Positions 39,560 through 51,164 of a stretch of 64,000 nt of DNA are shown here, piece by piece. The notes under the pieces were generated by a model that searched no databases, had not been told where the DNA came from, and saw only the letters and a program-made list of their open reading frames with translations. Source of the DNA: Chrysopilus asiliformis. Lineage: Eukaryota > Arthropoda > Insecta > Diptera > Rhagionidae. The translations under genes were made by a program, and so were the position numbers. Position 1 is the stretch's first letter, and every line of letters starts with the position of its first letter. The stretch spans positions 44,353,090 to 44,417,089 of the forward strand of contig OZ035963.1 of assembly GCA_964034945.1 (NCBI GenBank), written 5' to 3'.

Positions 39560-40530
39560 AAAGGAAAAAAAAGTTGATACCTTTAGCCGCCATATTCCCC
39601 ATTGACATTTCGTTTAAACGATTTCGCTTCGAGAATTAAATTTCTTATTTTAAACATTTTTGAGACAGCACAATTTTATTGGCCTCAAAATTTCTTTGCA
39701 AAAGAAAAAAAAAAATTGCCAGCAAAATAAAATTCAAGAAGTTTTTCGTTGAAAACAAAATAATTTGACATCCCATTAAAATCTGTTTTAATTTCAGATT
39801 CAATATGGTCGAATATTTTTAGTTGCAACTAAAATCATGGCATGCAATCGGTGGAAAAGTCCATTATAAAATAATACTCCACAAAAAGTCTCAATTAATT
39901 TATCGTCATTAGATTTTTCTTGTTCGCTTCTGGGCACGAATCATAGTCACCGACGCGTCTGCGAAACACCCGAATCGACGCGACAGATTTTGCAATCCTG
40001 ATTACCGACGCGTGTTTTTTTCAGTTCAGTGCAGTACTTTGATTGTCACATCTGTCAAAATGTTTGCACTTTTGGTAAACTTGTTTGATTTTGGGGAAAA
40101 TGGTAACCCTGAAGAAAATCTAAGACGCCTTTTTGCGGACTCGTCGGTGACTATGATCGGGCCTCTGTTTGCGTTTTTTTTGGTTCATCTCTGTTCGGTC
40201 CCAAGCTAAGTAAGCATTCGAGGGAGAAAGAAAACTCTGCGTGTAATGTAATGCCGTCAGATGACGCTCGCATAAAGCCTAAAGGAGCTAATTTTGTTAA
40301 TGGGGGTATCTTGTTTTGTGAAATGGTAGTATTAGAATTACGTTCCTGTGTCATAATTGCGGCGCGGCGTGGCGAACCACTGAAAAATGTTCCCCACTAT
40401 AGGTGTCATTGCGCATCCTATTCGCACAACGGTGATGTGTCCGCGACAAAATTGCTTATCACCGCGCTTTGCACGGTGACGAAATATGTGAATATAGGCG
40501 ACATGGCTGCTTAAAATGCTATCTGGATAG
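39560..40530 (+). repeat. Dispersed repeat, second copy of 2890-3405
   Basis: Follows the first copy closely from AAGTTGATACCTTTAGCCGC to GAGGGAGAAAGAAAAC. It carries a MITE at 39932-40163 that the first copy lacks, so the first copy gives the empty site. A further roughly 270-bp insertion-like stretch (40237-40500) is unassigned. Confidence 0.75.
39932..40163. mobile_element. PIF/Harbinger-like MITE, 232 bp
   Basis: GGGCACGAATCATAGTCACC at the left and, inverted, GGCCCGATCATAGTCACCGA at the right; TCT flanks both (39929-39931 and 40164-40166). The empty site is CGCTTTCTGTTTACG at about 3307-3321. An ATG at 40060 opens MFALLVNLFDF…NLRRLFADSS, plausibly the start of a transposase. Confidence 0.75.
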
Positions 40531-40589
40531 TCAAACTCTTTTTTACCCTCAATCACCACGAGAATTTCTCAAATGAATTCTCATGAGGG

Positions 40590-40871
40590 GGTAATGAAGG
40601 GGTACCCCACCTAATGGTCCATTTTTGCTCATGAACGAACTTGGCCTCGTATTTTACGAAAAACGGATCTGCTCAAAATTTCAAGTCTCTAGCTCAATCC
40701 GGGCGCCCGCAGTCCGCGCCACAGACGGACGGACGGACATGCTAAATTCAACTTTTTTTATCATTCTAAACACACTGGTGTAATTCATTTTTTTATGTGA
40801 TGACGGGATCTTGGCGTTACAAACGGTCAGGCAAATCTAATATACCCTTTGGTTTCACCATACGGGTATAA
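40590..40871 (+). repeat. ACCCGTATGGTGA-family repeat, 5' truncated
   Basis: From GGGGTACCCCACCTAATGGT to CACCATACGGGTATAAAA. Its microsatellite is reduced to GACGGACGGAC, the shortest in the family here. Confidence 0.85.
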
Positions 40872-41099
40872 AAAGAGAAAGAAATTCTTGAAATTCTCCG
40901 CAGGTGTATTATGCGAGCTAATAAACATTGTTGCGGAGCAAAACTGTCACGTACAGAATATGTTTCTCCAGCCAATTTGCACTTGCGCTCAGAGGAACAT
41001 TCATATATTTTTGTTCGAAACTCCTGATTGTGTCTTTGAGTTTTGAGTTGTCGTACTGTTAGATAAAAAGGCAGGTAGTTGGATATTGGCAAGTTATCG

Positions 41100-42249
41100 G
41101 CGGTAAAAAGAGAAAATAAAATATGGTATAAAAATATATACCCATCAACAGAATAGTAAAAGGCCTTAATATGAACCCCCCTATGGATCCGCTGGTATCT
41201 TGGTCACGATACAGACCGAAGATTTTCTAAGTAGCGACTTTTTTTAAATTCTGGTCGGCTGGCTTGGTACGTTTGTCGATGCCGTTGCAAAGTGGATGTT
41301 TCTATTTCTAGGTCTGACATTAGATTATTAGATTAATAATGTAGATACTTGAGTGCTAGTATCGCCTGGAAGATTTAAATTTTACACCGATGAACCGTTT
41401 AGTTCAGAGTACAAAGTCTTCCATGTGACAAATGATTTGCATTGAGTGAATTCCCGCATTCCGGAGTATTTGGTACCTATGCCAATTGCGAGCTATTCGT
41501 TATAGTAATCACTGACTGACTTATAACTCTTGGTTCACATCTAGATCTATATAGGTGTCTAGCTAAAGTCTGCTGATGTTTTTAGTTACATGAGAGTATA
41601 CCCACTCAACATTTTACAAAGAAAACTGGGGACGTAAAACGTGTGTAACTGAAAAAGTGAATTGCGTGGAGGAGCGTGACCATCGGCAACTCGAAGTAAG
41701 CTTCTAATTTGCACTGCTAATGGTAGCGACACGATCACGATCGTTTTATTATTTTGTTGATTTAAATGGCCACTAATTACATTTGGCAGGTGCTAAGAGG
41801 ATATTTCAATTAAGAGTTTAGTTTTTCTAAAACGATTTTCAGTGTTAACCACTAATGACTTTTTATTATTTATATGAGAAAGGAATGTTGCAATTAGATA
41901 GATGATGGATAATTTGTTCGGCTTCTTTTTATTTAGCTGATTGCCTTGTAATCCCGCTTCTTCTAGCCATCAAGTAATAGCAATAGCAATTACTTGATTC
42001 CATATATTGCGCTCGCATTTTGGAATTAGAAATCAAAATCTTTGCTTATTTGATTGATTATACAATTTACAATAGTCATCTTGACTATTGTAAATTTTAT
42101 TACACTGTATAAAACTGTTTATGGCACTTTTTATCTATTCCTTGGTCCCCATGTTGGCAGTTCATCAATTGGCACTGATGAGGTCCACTTGATTTTAACT
42201 AAAACTCCTTGTCACTGAATGTGTTGTAGCCCGACTCCTACGAACAGTA
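41100..42249. other. No gene recognised
   Basis: About 1.1 kb of mixed sequence without supported ORFs or clear repeats, apart from a small inverted repeat AATAGTCATCTTGACTATT near 42071. Confidence 0.45.
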
Positions 42250-42363
42250 CCGCGGACAATGATAAAAGAACTATAGATAAATCTCGAACCCAGTTTCTCG
42301 TGCACTCGCTGTAGGCAAAAGAGCAACACTATAGAAAACGAAGAGTTTCGGAAATCACACAAA

Positions 42364-42507
42364 ATGGTAATTTCACGAATGAGACAAAAAAACTGTCGCT
42401 TGGAAGATTCGTGCAGGGTCGATCAAAAGCAATTTCACTTGATACCAAAAACCAAAAACACCCAGGAGATTCCATTGATACCCCTGCACAAGAGTTCTGT
42501 CAAATGA
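42364..42507 (+). pseudogene. THAP-like N-terminal fragment (47 aa)
   Basis: ATG ORF beginning MVISRMRQKNCRLEDSCRVD. Cys11 and Cys17 precede QKQFHLIPK, which fits the FHxFPK strand of THAP, though the cysteine spacing is one residue longer than usual. The frame stops before the second half of the finger. Its position near the left end matches the THAP location in P transposases. Confidence 0.4.
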
Positions 42508-42841
42508 AACACACACCATGAAAACACGCCAACGTAATGTTTACAGTTTCGTAGAATATTGGAACGGGGCTGCATTATGAAATTTTCGTCGATGGAAAGC
42601 TAACATTTTAAGTTTTTGCCTATTAAATACTCGAGCCCCTATTAACATAAAATTCTTTTGAAAATCAAATTCTGTCGCCTTAAAAAACACGATATTTCAA
42701 ATTCTACTTTTTCGCATTTTTTTTAGCATTGCCAGCAAATCTGCGATTGACCCTGTTTTTGATTTTAACTAGAGGACCTTTATAATCGTCAACTCTTTAA
42801 AAATAAATTTGAATTATTTTAAATTTTTTTCGTGTTTTTAA

Positions 42842-43463
42842 CCCTGGACCCGTGTACTGGGCACTGAGTGCCCATAACGATTTTCGAACCGAAATTAACC
42901 ATATTTTTAATAAAGAATATGATGAAATGCAATATATTTCTGAAAGATACTGAAATTTAGAGTACAAAAACAAAAAAAAAATCCAAATTGCATATCTTCG
43001 GAGGGGTTGTGGAAGCTGTCAAAAAAAAAGCGTAATATCGTGTACTTGGGCACTCAGTGCCCAAGTCAGTACATTTTGTATGAATTTTGTTTTTATTTTG
43101 ATTACAGCTTTGGGTTTTTCCCCTTTTATGATTTTTCTTGTATGCAGATATTATATTGTATTGTTATATTATTTATATTATAATATTTATATTGTATTGT
43201 TGTCATGTATTGCATTTTCTTTCGTGGAGTACATGATTTGTTGGGAAATCGAGTACCAGATTCGCGAGCTTACAAGCTGGTCTATATTCTCAGTCGTTTT
43301 TTGCAAATTATATTTTCCCATTGTATTTCTATTTGTTTAACGAATAAACCAATTTTTATGGTTTTTAAACAAACCAGCCATACATTTTCTATTGGAATTG
43401 CATCTGGGCACTGAGTGCCCAAGTACACGATAAATGGAAGTTTTATAGTACACGGGTCCAGGG
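42842..43463 (+). mobile_element. piggyBac-like element, copy 1
   Basis: TTAA flanks both sides (42838-42841 and 43464-43467); the ends are CCCTGGACCCGTGTACT in inverted orientation. A 15-bp palindrome, GGGCACTGAGTGCCC or GGGCACTCAGTGCCC, occurs three times, near both ends and at about 43049. The interior has a hydrophobic open frame (43080-43414) shared with copy 2; it does not resemble a transposase I know. Confidence 0.88.
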
Positions 43464-43791
43464 TTAAATAATACCACGCATATTGTGTGCTTTAATAGTC
43501 TTTATAATGTTGTGTGAGTTGTATAAAAATTAAAATTGTCGAAAAGTTAAGATTTTTTACGCAAAGCGACAGGAAATCACTTATCACGTACTCTACTATA
43601 TTGAAATCTAAATAATGCTTAACTTCTGAATATTGAGATGTGGCAACTCCACCCACATTGTACACACACTATACATTTCGTGTACCGACGAAGGCAATGA
43701 GACAAGCCTATATGTCACTGGTGGTACTCTTCATTGTTTCGAAATTTTATCAACCGTGATTTATCTATAGTTCTTTTATCATTGCCGCGGA

Positions 43792-44400
43792 GCTCTAAAT
43801 TTATAAATGTAAAATCTGTTCTACAAGCAGCAAACACAGCATAACAGCAGCAGTGAAAATTTAGATTTTTAAAAAATAACAAAATACCCTAAACAATGCT
43901 TTAATGTAGGCCGCATTTTATAACACAGTTTCTGTTCGGATGTCACCACAAACTATTGAGTATCATCGATTGCAAATTTGTTATTTTCTAATTTGTACCC
44001 CTATAACCAAAATCTAAGACGTATCCACGTCAAAAATATTTGGTACAATAGGAAAAAAAAGTGTTTATTCGTAACGAGTGAATGAAATAAATATTAACTA
44101 ACATTGTCTGATCGTTTATTTTATAATACTGTCAGTCGGTCCGTTTAATACCAGCTTTCCATCCAAATAAACAGCAATCTAACAAAATTGTAGCGAATTA
44201 TCTAAAGACTATTCCTTCAGTGGCGGCTTTATAGGGGAGGCAACGGAAGCATTACCTCCTCATAACATTTTATAAAAATGTTTTTCTAACGTATGCCTTT
44301 AATTTTTTATACCATAATGGACTGAATAAAAATCTGTATGTTCAGAAAATAATAATTTAAAAGAAAATCCTATTCTCTAATGTCGAATTCTCTAAAACAT
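43792..44400. other. No gene; possible lone hAT end
   Basis: CAGTGGCGGCTTTATAGGGG at 44219 has the form of a hAT terminus, but no inverted partner was found nearby. Confidence 0.4.
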
Positions 44401-44407
44401 AAACTAC

Positions 44408-44583
44408 AAATTCTCTTCATAGAGGCTAGCCTCCGATTCGTACAAATACTTTCATACAGCTTTTGCTAAGAACAAGCATAGCCACATATAGAATACGAAC
44501 ACCAATCTCCGTAAAAAATTCTCTTCATAGAGGCTAGCCTCCGATTCGTACAAATACTTTCATACAGCTTTTGCTAAGAACAA
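44408..44583. repeat. 68-bp direct duplication, 108 bp apart
   Basis: AAATTCTCTTCATAGAGGCT to GCTAAGAACAA is repeated identically at 44408-44475 and 44516-44583. Confidence 0.95.
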
Positions 44584-44589
44584 CATAAC

Positions 44590-45060
44590 AACTACAATCA
44601 ACATTATAACACTACAATCAACATGCAATAATTATTAAAATTTAAAAATCTACGAACTAAAAGATAAATTAATTAAAAATGGACAATTTACTAACAATAA
44701 GATTTAAGTTTTAAAAATTTTCCTTGTAAATATCACAGATTACTATCACATTTTAAATTACATTTGTTTTTCAGAATATTTCTTGTAAAGTTGAATAAGA
44801 ATTCTAGTTAGGTTTAGAACGGCCAATTTTAGTTTAGATAGGAAATGAATTTTTGTAGATTGTGTATCTAATTTTTTTTTAATAGAGTATTTCAAATTAA
44901 AAAGCTTTCGATCTTTCAATTTTTATTCATTTTTTTTTTGTAATATAAATTTGAACGTTTTAGTTTTCGCTGAAGATGAAAAAAGTCGATATTTTCTTTT
45001 TTTTAAATTTCATGAGCGAATTTTGAAGATGATTTGGTAAGCTTTGGTTGGAGGAAGATA
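44590..45060. other. No feature recognised
   Basis: Very AT-rich, with no supported ORF or repeat. Confidence 0.5.
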
Positions 45061-45650
45061 GGGTGACCGCACCGATCGGGGACAAGCAAGACAACGATGG
45101 GTTGAGTTGCAATTTTTGATTTTGTTTTTTGTCGCGCATAAAGGGGTTGATAGAGATGACGCTTCTCTTTCAACACGGTTTAGGTAAAATTCCTAAAGGG
45201 GTGGGCGAGCCTTCTGTCACCTTTTTCAATAAATTTTATTCTTTCTCTTCTTTTTCTTTTTGTAGCATAACTCTCTTCTTTTGTTACCCCTCCGGCGGTT
45301 ACCTCGAGCGATGAGGGGCCTAAGAACCCCTCTTCTCCAGTTGCTCGGCCGCCCCCATATTTGCATACCACCTTATTGTGTGGAATCTGAAAGAGTAACA
45401 CCCCCACGACCCGCCCCTCCGAGTTAGCCCAGGTATGCAGTTACTCTACGCGGATTCCGCACCGTACAGTGTGCAGGTCGTGAGCGAGGCGTCACGGCTG
45501 CACCATGCTGTACAGTGTTCACCACAAATTGCATATGACATTACGAGGCAAAAGAGAAATGATCGCCTGAAAGAAATTTTTATTTCTGAAATGGTTTTTT
45601 TAAACGTGAAAACCGCGTATTTTTTCTTCAAAAAGGTATGAATATTAGAT
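45061..45650. other. GC-rich unidentified block
   Basis: 45290-45560 is much richer in G and C than its surroundings (GTTGCTCGGCCGCCCCCATA, CCCCACGACCCGCCCCTCCG). It looks like a conserved non-coding or 3'-UTR-like segment of an element. Short ORFs on both strands have no recognisable domain. Confidence 0.4.
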
Positions 45651-45659
45651 ATAGAATTA

Positions 45660-46152
45660 CTCAAAAAAAAATCATCTAAATGTCCTCCAAAAAAACTTTT
45701 TAAATACGGATCTTAGTTTTTTAGTTATTTAAATAAAAGCGAAAATTATTTGACTTCTGCTGAGGTGGAAGCAATTTTTATTTTGCATCCACATTCTCTC
45801 TTTTCTCCAGTCGTCAACATAGGTTTTCATCTCTTAAAGTTTAGTTTTACCTCTCTTCGTACAAAACTCATAGATGCAACAATAATTTCTGCTTCCACTC
45901 AATTCCAAAGGCAAGTTAAGAAATTCTCTCTCTTGTTTTAAAGTCAGTTGCTGTTGAATATATCACGACTGTATGATAAAATGCATTTTGTGCTGTACTG
46001 AAGCTACAAACGGCACAAAAAGTAACTCTAAGTTGGCCCACCCTTTACAATAAACTCAAACTTAATTATAATCGAATTTTGAAGAAAAAAAAATGTTTCA
46101 ACTTACAAACTCAATCACCAATATTTTTGTGAGATCCAATGACGCTACGCCC
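45660..46152. other. No feature recognised
   Basis: AT-rich spacer with no supported gene. Confidence 0.5.
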
Positions 46153-46512
46153 CTGAGCTAGAGATTTGAAATTTTGCGCAGATTGGTTTTTAGTGAAATG
46201 CAAGGCTAAGTTCGTTAATGGACAAAAATGGACCATTAGGGGGGTACCCCCCACACGAACGAAAACGTTTTTTGCAAATATCTCAAAAACGGTGCATCTT
46301 ATCAAAAAAAGTGCAAGAACAAAAGTTATTTAGGATATGATTCTACATAAAACTCCCATACATCAAAATCCGATTGGAATAAATTTTAAAAAATCCTATT
46401 GGCAAGTTTGACTTCAAAGTGGAATTTTGATACAACACTGTTCGCTGTTCACTTAAATCACCATACGGGTTTTCAATAATTGCCAGATTGGCAATTATAG
46501 TTTTTGTTATGT
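46153..46512 (-). repeat. ACCCGTATGGTGA-family repeat, truncated before the microsatellite
   Basis: Minus strand; starts at the TTGTTATGTTTTT end, includes CACCATACGGGTTTTCAATA and the GGGGGTACCCCCC block, and stops at CTGAGCTAGAGATTTG. Confidence 0.85.
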
Positions 46513-46607
46513 TTTTAATATCGAGTTTGATTACGCATTAACTCTTTCATGCATACATTTTTCTATGGAATTAATTTTCACGGTTTTTGGTATCCGAGGG
46601 TTTTTGG

Positions 46608-46782
46608 GATCGCAGATTACGAATTTGAAGTCAAAACTTCAAAATTCAAAATGGCGGATCCAATATGGCGGTCAAAGAAGATAAAATTCATTAGATTACG
46701 CTGAAAACTAGTACGTAATTTTATCTTTTTTGACCGCCATATTGGATCCGCCATTTTGAATTTTGAAGTTTTGACTTCAGAT
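46608..46782. repeat. Inverted repeat around CAAAATGGCGGATCCAATAT
   Basis: The left arm (about 46610-46689) and right arm (46717-46782) pair for about 65 bp, with a centre of about 27 bp. A third, partial copy of the right arm follows at about 48040-48120 beyond the inserted element. Confidence 0.85.
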
Positions 46783-47989
46783 CCCAACTAACAATTTTCG
46801 TCTCATAAGACTCTACTAGAGTCTTTTGAGAGTATTCATACAGGGCTATTTCACCCTTGTAGAATGCTACAACTGTTTTATGAGTGGCTCATGAGGCTTA
46901 AATGGCGCACTTATGAGAACTTTTTTTATTTTATAACAAGACATCAGTTCTTTTTGTAAGAGTCACGAAAGTCTCACAAGAACACTATTTGAATTCTAAT
47001 GAGAGTTTATTGATATTCTCATAAAACTTTCATAACAAGTACTTTATGCTTTGCTAAAAAGAGAAGAGTATATAAAAATATCTAGCCGGTTTTATTTTTG
47101 AAGAGTTAAAGTAATTTTTTAAAGAGTAAAAGTTATTTTTGAAGTGTTTATTTATTTTCGTATCCGAGTCATGTCTACGTTTGCGTATGATAATATTGTA
47201 TTAGAATTTCATATGACATAGATTTTAAATTCTATTTTTTCGGATATATAGACAAAAATTATATGGGGAATGCAATTTTATTGATAATATAACATATTTT
47301 ACTTCGAAAAAACGCGAAACCCCTCGAAAAAATCGAAAAAGTTAGATATATTATAAATCGGAAATATAATATGGAAAAATTAAATTTTTAATATAATTGA
47401 TCAAACTGTTTCAATTGTTTTAATGCGTTTTTGTTTTTAACGAAAATAGCTTTTTGCAGTGTTTTTAGGTCCTAATTTACATATTATAAGCTGTTTTTGG
47501 AATTTCAAAGTTTTACTGTTAAAAAAGATCAAGGGAAAATATGGCGCCTGTTGACGAAGATTTATTTTAAGAATAAAATTCTACTAATAAGAACATAAGC
47601 TCGCGTTATGTCTCATATGAGCATTTTAACAAGTATTTTTATACTTAAACTTTTACAAGCGCGTTTTTATGAGAATCATACGAATTAACTGCTCATAACA
47701 TTTTTATTTAAGATTTAAACTCTTTAAGTGTTAAAACTTTATAAAAAATATACAATGAGAACATAAGTTTTTAAAGGCTCGCTACAAGAGTTCAAAAATC
47801 GCCTTGCTATAAGCGTAAAAGATTCAGTAGCTCTAGTAGCGTCATACTCTTATAAAAACAACGCTATCAGAAAAAATTAGAGTGTCATTACAAGAACTAT
47901 GTTATGAGAGTATCCAGTGTGTTAAGAAAGTTTAATGAGAAGATTTCAAAATTCGTAAGAGTTTTGGTCTGGAGAGTTTGTTAGTTGGG
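46783..47989. mobile_element. Unclassified 1.2-kb TIR element
   Basis: CCCAACTAACAA at the left, inverted at 47978-47989; AT on each side. The uninterrupted site GACTTCAGATTCGTAATTAG is present at about 48098, which fixes the boundaries. The interior is AT-rich with many TCTCATAA/TTATGAGA motifs in both orientations. No transposase. Confidence 0.75.
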
Positions 47990-48348
47990 ATTCGTAATTA
48001 GCGACCCCAGAAACCCCGCGTACTAGTTTTCAGCGTAATCTAATGAATTTTATTTTTTTTTACCGCCATATTGGATCTGCCATTTTGAATTTTTGACTTC
48101 AGATTCGTAATTAGCGACCCCAAAAACCTTTATAAAGCTAATTACCGATTTTTTAACTGTAATAGATTTGCCACAGTTACATTTAATCTGCAAAATAGCT
48201 ACTTTTTTGCTCTTTATTTATTTATACAATGCAGTAATTATAAAAAAAAGCGCATATTACTTTTTTTTCATAACAATTGATCTCCTAGGATACTTACGAA
48301 ATGAATTTAGTCAATATAAGTGCATGAAATATATGTTATAATATTAAA

Positions 48349-48926
48349 CATAACAAAAGCTATAATTGCCAATCTGGCAATCATTGGAGACCCGTATGGT
48401 GATATTCGTATCAAAATTCGAACAGTTATACCAAAATTCCACTTTGAAGTCAAACTTTCCAATAAGATTTTTTAAAATTTGTTCCAATCGGATTTTGATG
48501 TATGGGAGTTTTATGTAGAATCATATCCTAAATAACTTTTGTTCTTGCACTTTTTTGATAAGATGTACCGTTTTTGAGATATTCGCAAAAATCGTTTTCG
48601 TTCGTATGGGGGGTACCCCCCCTAATGGTCCATTTTTGCCCATTAACGAACTTAGCCTCGCATTTTACGAAAAACGGATCTGTGCAAAAATTCAAGCCTC
48701 TAGCTCAATCCGTGCGCCCGCAATCCGCGCCACAGACAGACGGACAGACGGACAGACAGACAGACGGACAGACAGACGGACAGACGGACGGACATGCAGA
48801 AATTAATTATTTTTATCATTCTAAACACACTGGTGTAATTCATTTTTGTGTGTGATGACGGGATCTTGGCGTTACAAACGGTAAGGTAAAGTTAATATAC
48901 CCTTTGGTTTCACCATACGGGTATAA
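48349..48926 (+). repeat. ACCCGTATGGTGA-family repeat, full length
   Basis: CATAACAAAAGCTATAATTG to TTTCACCATACGGGTATAAA, with a microsatellite at about 48733-48795. Best full copy together with 16590-17167. Confidence 0.88.
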
Positions 48927-49073
48927 AAAACTGAATTAGAAAAGGTGTTGTTGTACAACAACACTATGCAACAAAGAGTTAAACAATTTTTTAAATTTTT
49001 TTTGTCAATGTATATATATAAAAGAAACAGATAAAGTAACGACTAGAAACGGTACACTTTATTATCTTATGTA

Positions 49074-49978
49074 ACACATGAATCAATAAGTCCCGAGACT
49101 AACCCAGAGATGACGCTCGTAGTAAACCAGTAACCACGTCTTTCTAGAGTACTAACCTTTGCTTGAAACGTGTCAAAATTTTAAGTCGATCGGACCAGAA
49201 ACAGCTGAGTTATCGAGGTTGGAGTAAAGTCGTTTTGTAGTTTGTTTAAAAAATGGAAAAAACCGAGTTTCGTGTTCTGATAAAACATTGTTTTTTAATG
49301 GGTAAAAACACCGTGCAAGCGAAACAATGGATTGAAAAATGTTACCCGGACTCTTGTCCATCAAAAGCAACGATTTGTCGGTGGTTTGCCGAGTTTAAAC
49401 GTGGTCGTACCGACACAAATGACGCGGAACGCTCGGGTAGACCTGTGGAAGCCGTTACACCGGAAAATGTGAGTGAAGTGACAAAAATTATAATGAAAGA
49501 TCGTAAAGTGAAGCTCCGTGAGATTGCTGAGATAACACAGATATCATATGGAAGTGCATTTACTATCCTTCATGAAAAATTGAGCATGAAAAAGGTTTTT
49601 TCCAAGTGGGTGCCGCGATTGCTTTCGATGAAACAAAAACAGCAACGAGTCGATGATTCAGAAAGCTGTTTATCGCTATTTACTCGCAATAAAAAAGATT
49701 TCTTGCGTCGTTACGTGACCATGGACGAAACATGGATACATCACTACACTCCAGAGTCGAAGCGGCAGTCATCTGAGTGGCGCACAGCTGGCGAAAGCCG
49801 TCCGAAGCGTCCGAAAACGCAGCAGTCAGCTGGCAAAGTCATGGCGTCAGTTTTTTGGGATACGCATGGCGTGACGATTGTATCACCCTAAAAGGTGATT
49901 ATATTGATGAATAAAAAAAAATTTTGCAAAAAAAATGTTGTTTTCATTGTTAGTCTCGGGACTTATTGATCCATGTGT
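49074..49978 (+). mobile_element. Mariner element, internally deleted
   Basis: TA, then ACACATGAATCAATAAGTCC, with the inverted end (one mismatch over 30 bp) and TA at 49979-49980. 905 bp against about 1.3 kb for complete relatives. Confidence 0.93.
49253..49891 (+). pseudogene. Mariner transposase, C-terminal deletion
   Basis: 212 codons from ATG. An N-terminal HTH pair (ATICRWFAEFKRGR and the following linker), the WVPRLLS linker motif (in place of WVPHEL) and the first catalytic Asp in TMDETWIHHYTPESKRQS are present. The reading reaches ASVFWDTHG and then ends, so the second and third catalytic Asp (the YSPDLAP block) are gone. Irritans-like. DNA binding might survive; cleavage cannot. 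Confidence 0.92.
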
Positions 49979-50031
49979 TACTATGTTAAGTTCCACTAGT
50001 ATTTGAAGAAATAAATTTTTAATTTTTTTAA

Positions 50032-50634
50032 CCCTGGACCCGTGTACTATAAAACTTCCATTTATCGTGTACTTGGGCACTCAGTGCCCAGATGCAATTC
50101 CAATAGAAAATGTATGGCTGGTTTGTTTAAAAACCATAAAAATTGGTTTATTCGTTAAACAAGTAGAAATACAATGGGAAAATATAATTTGCAAAAATCG
50201 ACTGAGAATATAGACCACCTTGTAAGCTCGCGAATCTGGTACTCGATTTCTCCAACAAATCATGTACTCCACGAAAGAAAATGCAATACATGACAACAAT
50301 ACAATATAAATATTATAATATAAATAATATAACAATACAATATAATATCTGCATACAAGAAAAATCTTAAAAGGGGAAAAACCCCAAAGCTGTAATCAAA
50401 ATAAAAACCAAATTCATACAAAATGTACTGACTTGGGCACTGAGTGCCCAAGTACACGATATTACGCTTTTTTTTTGACAGCTTCCACAACCCCCCGAAG
50501 ATATGTAATTTGGATTTTTTTTTTTGTTTTTGTACTCTAAATTTCAGTATCTTTCAGAAATATATTGCATTTCATCATATTCTTTATTAAAAATATGATT
50601 AATTTCGGTTTGAAAATCGTACACGGGTCCAGGG
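50032..50634 (-). mobile_element. piggyBac-like element, copy 2
   Basis: Same termini and TTAA flanks (50028-50031 and 50635-50638) as 42842-43463 but in the opposite orientation. It retains two GGGCACTSAGTGCCC palindromes and most of the same hydrophobic open frame on the minus strand. Confidence 0.88.
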
Positions 50635-50638
50635 TTAA

Positions 50639-51164
50639 ATAATGTATTCTTTTACAGGCCTATCCATTTATTACCGTACCAACATACTTTCGTTGAATGC
50701 AGACAAATTTGGAGGCCGTCACTCTGATTGGCTTGCATTCGATGAAAGTGTGGTAGCACTGCTGATTTTCTTTTTTTTCTAGATTAAATTTAAGTCCAAC
50801 ATACTTAGAAACTAACCTATATGGAATACAATTTAACCCGTATTGGATTATATTTTAATTTTATTGTATTAATTTTTACATATTGAAAACTAATACAAAA
50901 ATTATTAAAAAGTAGCCCTGTTGACTTAAATATCTGTCAAAATTTTAATGCCAAAAAAACTTAAAAAGTATTCTTAAAATACTTAAAATCTATGTTTTAA
51001 TATTTTCCGAGACTTAGATTTTAATCCTTTTTTGGTGTCCTTTTTTGATATGTACACCAAAATACTTACGATTTTACACAAACTTTTCTAACCGTGCATA
51101 GTTCAGTATTACATGATTTATCTTCGAATGTTCTGACGACATTCTGGTCATTAACTGCTGGTGT
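50639..51164. other. No feature recognised
   Basis: AT-rich sequence next to the THAP pseudogene, with no clear TIR. Confidence 0.45.

Larger units (their letters stand above)
42257..43784. mobile_element. P-like TIR element with 7-bp duplication (THAP clan copy 2)
   Basis: The ends CAATGATAAAAGAACTATAG are identical in inverted orientation for 27 bp. CCGCGGA flanks both sides (42250-42256 and 43785-43791). The subterminal ACTATAGAT is shared with the element at 3406-3878. It contains a THAP-like mini-ORF (42364-42507) and a nested piggyBac-like element (42842-43463). Without that insertion it is about 900 bp. Confidence 0.75.

Noticed and set aside
40251..40514. 87-codon frame with several Cys and His
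   Set aside because: It lies in an insertion-like stretch of a dispersed repeat; Cys/His spacing matches no finger that I know.
43080..43414. Hydrophobic frame in the piggyBac-like element as a membrane protein
   Set aside because: Very T-rich sequence gives Phe/Leu/Ile by composition; no family recognised, though its presence in both copies is noted as a finding.
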